In this document: positions 7,976 to 10,421 of the stretch, piece after piece
Numbering within the stretch: position 1 is the stretch's first letter
Layout: the number at the start of each line of letters is the position of its first letter
Source: Pleurotus ostreatus/Saccharomyces cerevisiae fusant
Taxonomy: Eukaryota > Opisthokonta
DNA length: 10,421 nucleotides
Assembly (NCBI GenBank): GCA_024196135.1
Contig: JAMQCK010001247.1
Span: 1 to 10,421 of the forward strand
Direction: 5' to 3'
The notes under the pieces: model-generated
Told to the model about the DNA's origin: nothing
The model's input: only the letters and a program-made list of their open reading frames with translations
Databases searched by the model: none
Translations under genes and position numbers: made by a program

Positions 7976-8553
7976 ATGAACGCAACAACGTCCACCACGT
8001 ACGACTCGGACTCAGACGATGAGCTCTATGAGATCGGTGGGTCCGGAGCCTTTTTCTCGAACTATGGTCTCATGGCTACAACAGAAACGATTGTGCATGC
8101 ACGAGTCAAAGCCGACAATAGTGGATGGGTGAGCATCGTTGCCACTGACGGACAGCGCCTCAATAACTGCCATTCCAATCGTATAGGAGTATCTCATCAA
8201 GGTCAGACCCGGCGTTGACAATTACCTTAACCGCCTCACTGACTTGCTTCAGTTCGTCGGATTTGGCGACGAAGAGAACATGTATGCCTGCATGACATTG
8301 CTTACCCCGATCACTCACTTGGGTGCAGCTACATCGACGACACACAGATGTCGGACGCGGCTCCCCTGCTGGACAGCTTTTGGAGTGACATAGGCTATGA
8401 CAATAAGGATTATCAGCCCGGTGAGATACTTGCACCTTCGAAAGAATGGCAGAGTGAGTTTCGTGACTATATATTGGTCGGAACAGCTCGACGCTGATAA
8501 GGCGATCAGAGCGGCAGCGCAAGGAGGTCCGCCGCAGGAAAGAAGCTAAGTGA
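7976..8553 (+). CDS. Hypothetical 138-residue protein, four exons
   Basis: I do not recognise this protein. Exons: 7976-8128, 8187-8281, 8329-8453, 8510-8553; introns of 58, 47 and 56 nt, all GT-AG, the third with a GCTGAT branch-like site. The total of 417 nt is a clean multiple of three ending TGA at 8551-8553. The ATG at 7976 has A at -3 and follows a TATA box; in-frame ATGs at 7928 and 7931 are alternatives adding 15-16 residues. The N-terminus is acidic (YDSDSDDELYE), the middle is mixed with aromatic residues (GGSGAFFSNYG, VRPGVDNYLNRL, LLQFVGFGDEEN), and the C-terminus is strongly basic (EWQKRQRKEVRRRKEAK), which could bind nucleic acid or act as a nuclear signal (inference). No signal peptide or membrane segment. 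It is convergent with the methyltransferase gene: only 3 nt lie between the stops. The last intron is the least certain part of the model. Confidence 0.65.
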
Positions 8554-8556
8554 GCA

Positions 8557-10421
8557 TCACGCAGCTTCACCTGTGAGGTCGATGACTTGCTCGTTCGCCA
8601 TTCTGCGCTCCTGTTCTCTCCTCCAATCATCCATTGCCGCTCGTCGAAGCTCACGACCAAGCGCCCGGCCCAGCGGCAGCGGGACTGCGTTGCCTATCTG
8701 TCGATGTATCTAGAAGTAATTCTGTCAACGCATTGCGTGTTCTATGCATTTGTTCGCTGACCGTCAGGATGTCGTCCTCCTCGAGCCTCTCGAATATGAA
8801 CCAATCCGGAAAGCCTTGAGCTCGAGCCAGTTCACGAACGGTGACGATTCTGCCGCACTACAAGGGACATCAAGAACCGTCGAAAGCCGTGGCACAACAG
8901 CGAACGCACAGAATAATGCAAGACGCGCCCTTGCTTCGCCGTAGGCCCGATGTTCGTTGTGATCGCTGGGAAGAAGCCGTCTGGATGGAGACGTCCATAG
9001 TAGACTACAAACATTGAGTCAAGCCGCCTTTGCCAATGCGCACGACACTCACCCGTCTTGTAACCACCGCGACCGGTTGCAGAGATGGGATTTGACGGCG
9101 TAAAGTAATGCAAGTCTCGGGGAAGATCTGGCGAGCGTTGTAAGCTTCATTTCCGCATAGACAAGGTATAACGTACGCCGGGAGTCACCGCCTTGTGGGA
9201 TGGCCAGCACTCTGGTGCAAATCAGTCAGTGATGTTCATTTCAGAAGGGATGAGACGGCAGACCGCTCTACGTTCGGCAGCGGCAGCCGCCTCGTGAAGT
9301 GCTGCAGATTCTGGGAGAGTTTGCAACGCGCAGCCCTCTGGAAGCTCGTGGTCTCGACGTGGTCGTAGAGATCGGCGCCCTCGTAGCCCCAGAACGAGTG
9401 CGAGTTACAAGCCACGATGGGTGCGCCGTCGTTCGGTGACGGTCGCTTCGGATGTCTCCTAGAGAGGGTCAAGCAGACGCAGACAGAAGGACCATGGAGT
9501 TTGCTCACCAGTGGAAACGCTTCAGGTCGTCGATAGCGTCCGCGACAGTGACGGCCTTGAACGGCGCTACCCCGTTCTGCGTGTTGATCGGGCGGATAGT
9601 CGTATCCGTATTCTTGGACAGGACGAGGGTCAGCTTCTCATATTGCTTCGCGATGGTCGTGAAGTCGTGCGTCGGCTGAGGGAGGTCTGGGAGAGGAACA
9701 CCCTGCTTCGCGGCAACGACGAAGAAGCGAACACGGTGTTGGGGTGCGCCATAATGCCCAGCTTGCATGAGACAGAAGCGCGATTGATATCTTGCGTGAA
9801 CTTGTGAGCTGCCGGGCCAACCTGAAGACGTCGAACACTCACCCCATCTCCGCTAGGGCGCGGACGCAAAGCTTCAGCCCACCCTTCTCAATTCCACCCT
9901 CAAGTCGGTTTGCACTGACTTGGCGGGGGAGGAGATTGTACTGCAGGAAGCCGGGGACATTCTCGAAGAACACGAACTTCGGCTTGAGGAATCCAACCCA
10001 GGAGAGGGCATTCCAGATGAGGTTGTTCTTCTTGTCGCCAATCCGGCGAAAACGGTTGAGCAAGGAGTGCGACTGACTGCAATCGTCGTGAAGTTACGAA
10101 AGACCTATAACATGTTCACTTACCATGGGAAACCAGCCACGACAACGTCGATGTCCCCTGGCTTTATAGGAGGCGGGCAAGCAATATTGGCGTCGTAGAT
10201 CTGCATAGGAGCTGGTATCGGATCGCCGTTCGGCAGCGTAACCCTATCATGGCGCTTGACCATATACTCCAGAACCGTGTTCGCGCACTGATTGTACACC
10301 TGCACATCAGGGAAATTCGCCAGGACCGTCTTCGCCGCCGACGGTGACTTCTCGATCAAATGCGTGAGCTTCATGCAGCGGCTGCCCTCCGCAAGACCCA
10401 TACTAAAGGCGCCGACGCCGC
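8557..10421 (-). CDS. DNMT1: DNA (cytosine-5) methyltransferase, DNMT1-like, catalytic domain (5' end off window)
   Basis: Transfers a methyl group from S-adenosylmethionine to C5 of cytosine in nuclear DNA. Exons (minus): 10421-10124, 10076-9843, 9790-9509, 9458-9264, 9211-9177, 9127-9053, 9004-8910, 8857-8762, 8709-8557; eight introns of 47-52 nt. The frame stays open across all joins for 486 residues to a TGA at 8557-8559. Motifs in order: I, GVGAFSMGLAEG, at the window edge (SAM binding); IV, AGFPCQSHSLLNRF, catalytic Cys99; VI, FFENV, 137-139; VIII, QHRVR, 194-198; then NPISATGRGGYK and YYGRLHPDGFFPAITTN; IX, RELARAQGFP, 412-421; X, QIGNAVP, 440-446. Motif IV reads GFPCQ, not the commoner GPPCQ. 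The tail after motif X is about 40 residues, Arg/Glu-rich. LNRF after the Cys box and the YGRL...DGFFP block suggest the DNMT1 group; RFTS and BAH domains would lie off the window, so the subfamily is not proven. The Cys codon is split by an intron. Confidence 0.93.

Noticed and set aside
8160..8660. Minus-strand 166-codon open frame
   Set aside because: It runs antisense through the exons and introns of the 138-residue gene and across the methyltransferase stop in a different frame, with no motif of its own.
1..10421. tRNA, rRNA, CRISPR arrays, transposon ends or a decayed fourth family copy
   Set aside because: Looked for and not seen; no terminal inverted repeats, transposase motifs, regular spaced repeats or DP-T-GGA remnants outside the three copies.

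Overview
The window looks like nuclear DNA of a filamentous basidiomycete, probably an Agaricomycete. Every coding region is cut by many very short GT-AG introns (about 46-58 nt) with CTGAC/CTCAC/TACTAAC-type branch sites, coding DNA is GC-rich, genes are a few hundred bases apart, and the recognisable products (Ubp2-type deubiquitinase, CFEM-GPI wall protein, DNMT1-type DNA methyltransferase) are fungal. I built all gene models by hand from splice signals and frame continuity; no search was run.

Layout from left to right: (1) 1-1385 (+), the C-terminal 394 residues of a Ubp2-like ubiquitin hydrolase, five exons in view, 5' end outside the window. (2) 1655-2621 (-), 4967-5906 (-) and 6400-7335 (-), three paralogous genes of unknown function (here copies 1, 2 and 3; 289, 278 and 275 residues). 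All have three exons, both introns in phase 0 at matching places, and a middle exon of exactly 138 nt. (3) 3143-4050 (-), a CFEM-domain protein with all eight cysteines, a Ser/Thr-rich stalk and a GPI-type tail, lying between copies 1 and 2. (4) 7976-8553 (+), a four-exon gene for a 138-residue protein I do not recognise. (5) 8557-10421 (-), the last 486 residues of a DNA (cytosine-5) methyltransferase, nine exons in view, with motifs I, IV, VI, VIII, IX and X intact; its 5' end is outside the window. Its stop and the stop of the 138-residue gene face each other three bases apart.

The item most likely to be undescribed is the three-copy tandem family. Copies 2 and 3 are adjacent, about 41% identical over the last 95 residues of exon 1 and 54% over exon 2 (counted by eye), and share a duplicated block in their upstream DNA, so they come from a segmental duplication. 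Copy 1 is more diverged and is separated by the CFEM gene. The products have no visible signal peptide or membrane segment and look helical and soluble. Nothing in the sequence shows that the family works with the methyltransferase, the CFEM protein or the deubiquitinase; the link is adjacency only. I saw no tRNA, rRNA, CRISPR array or transposon.
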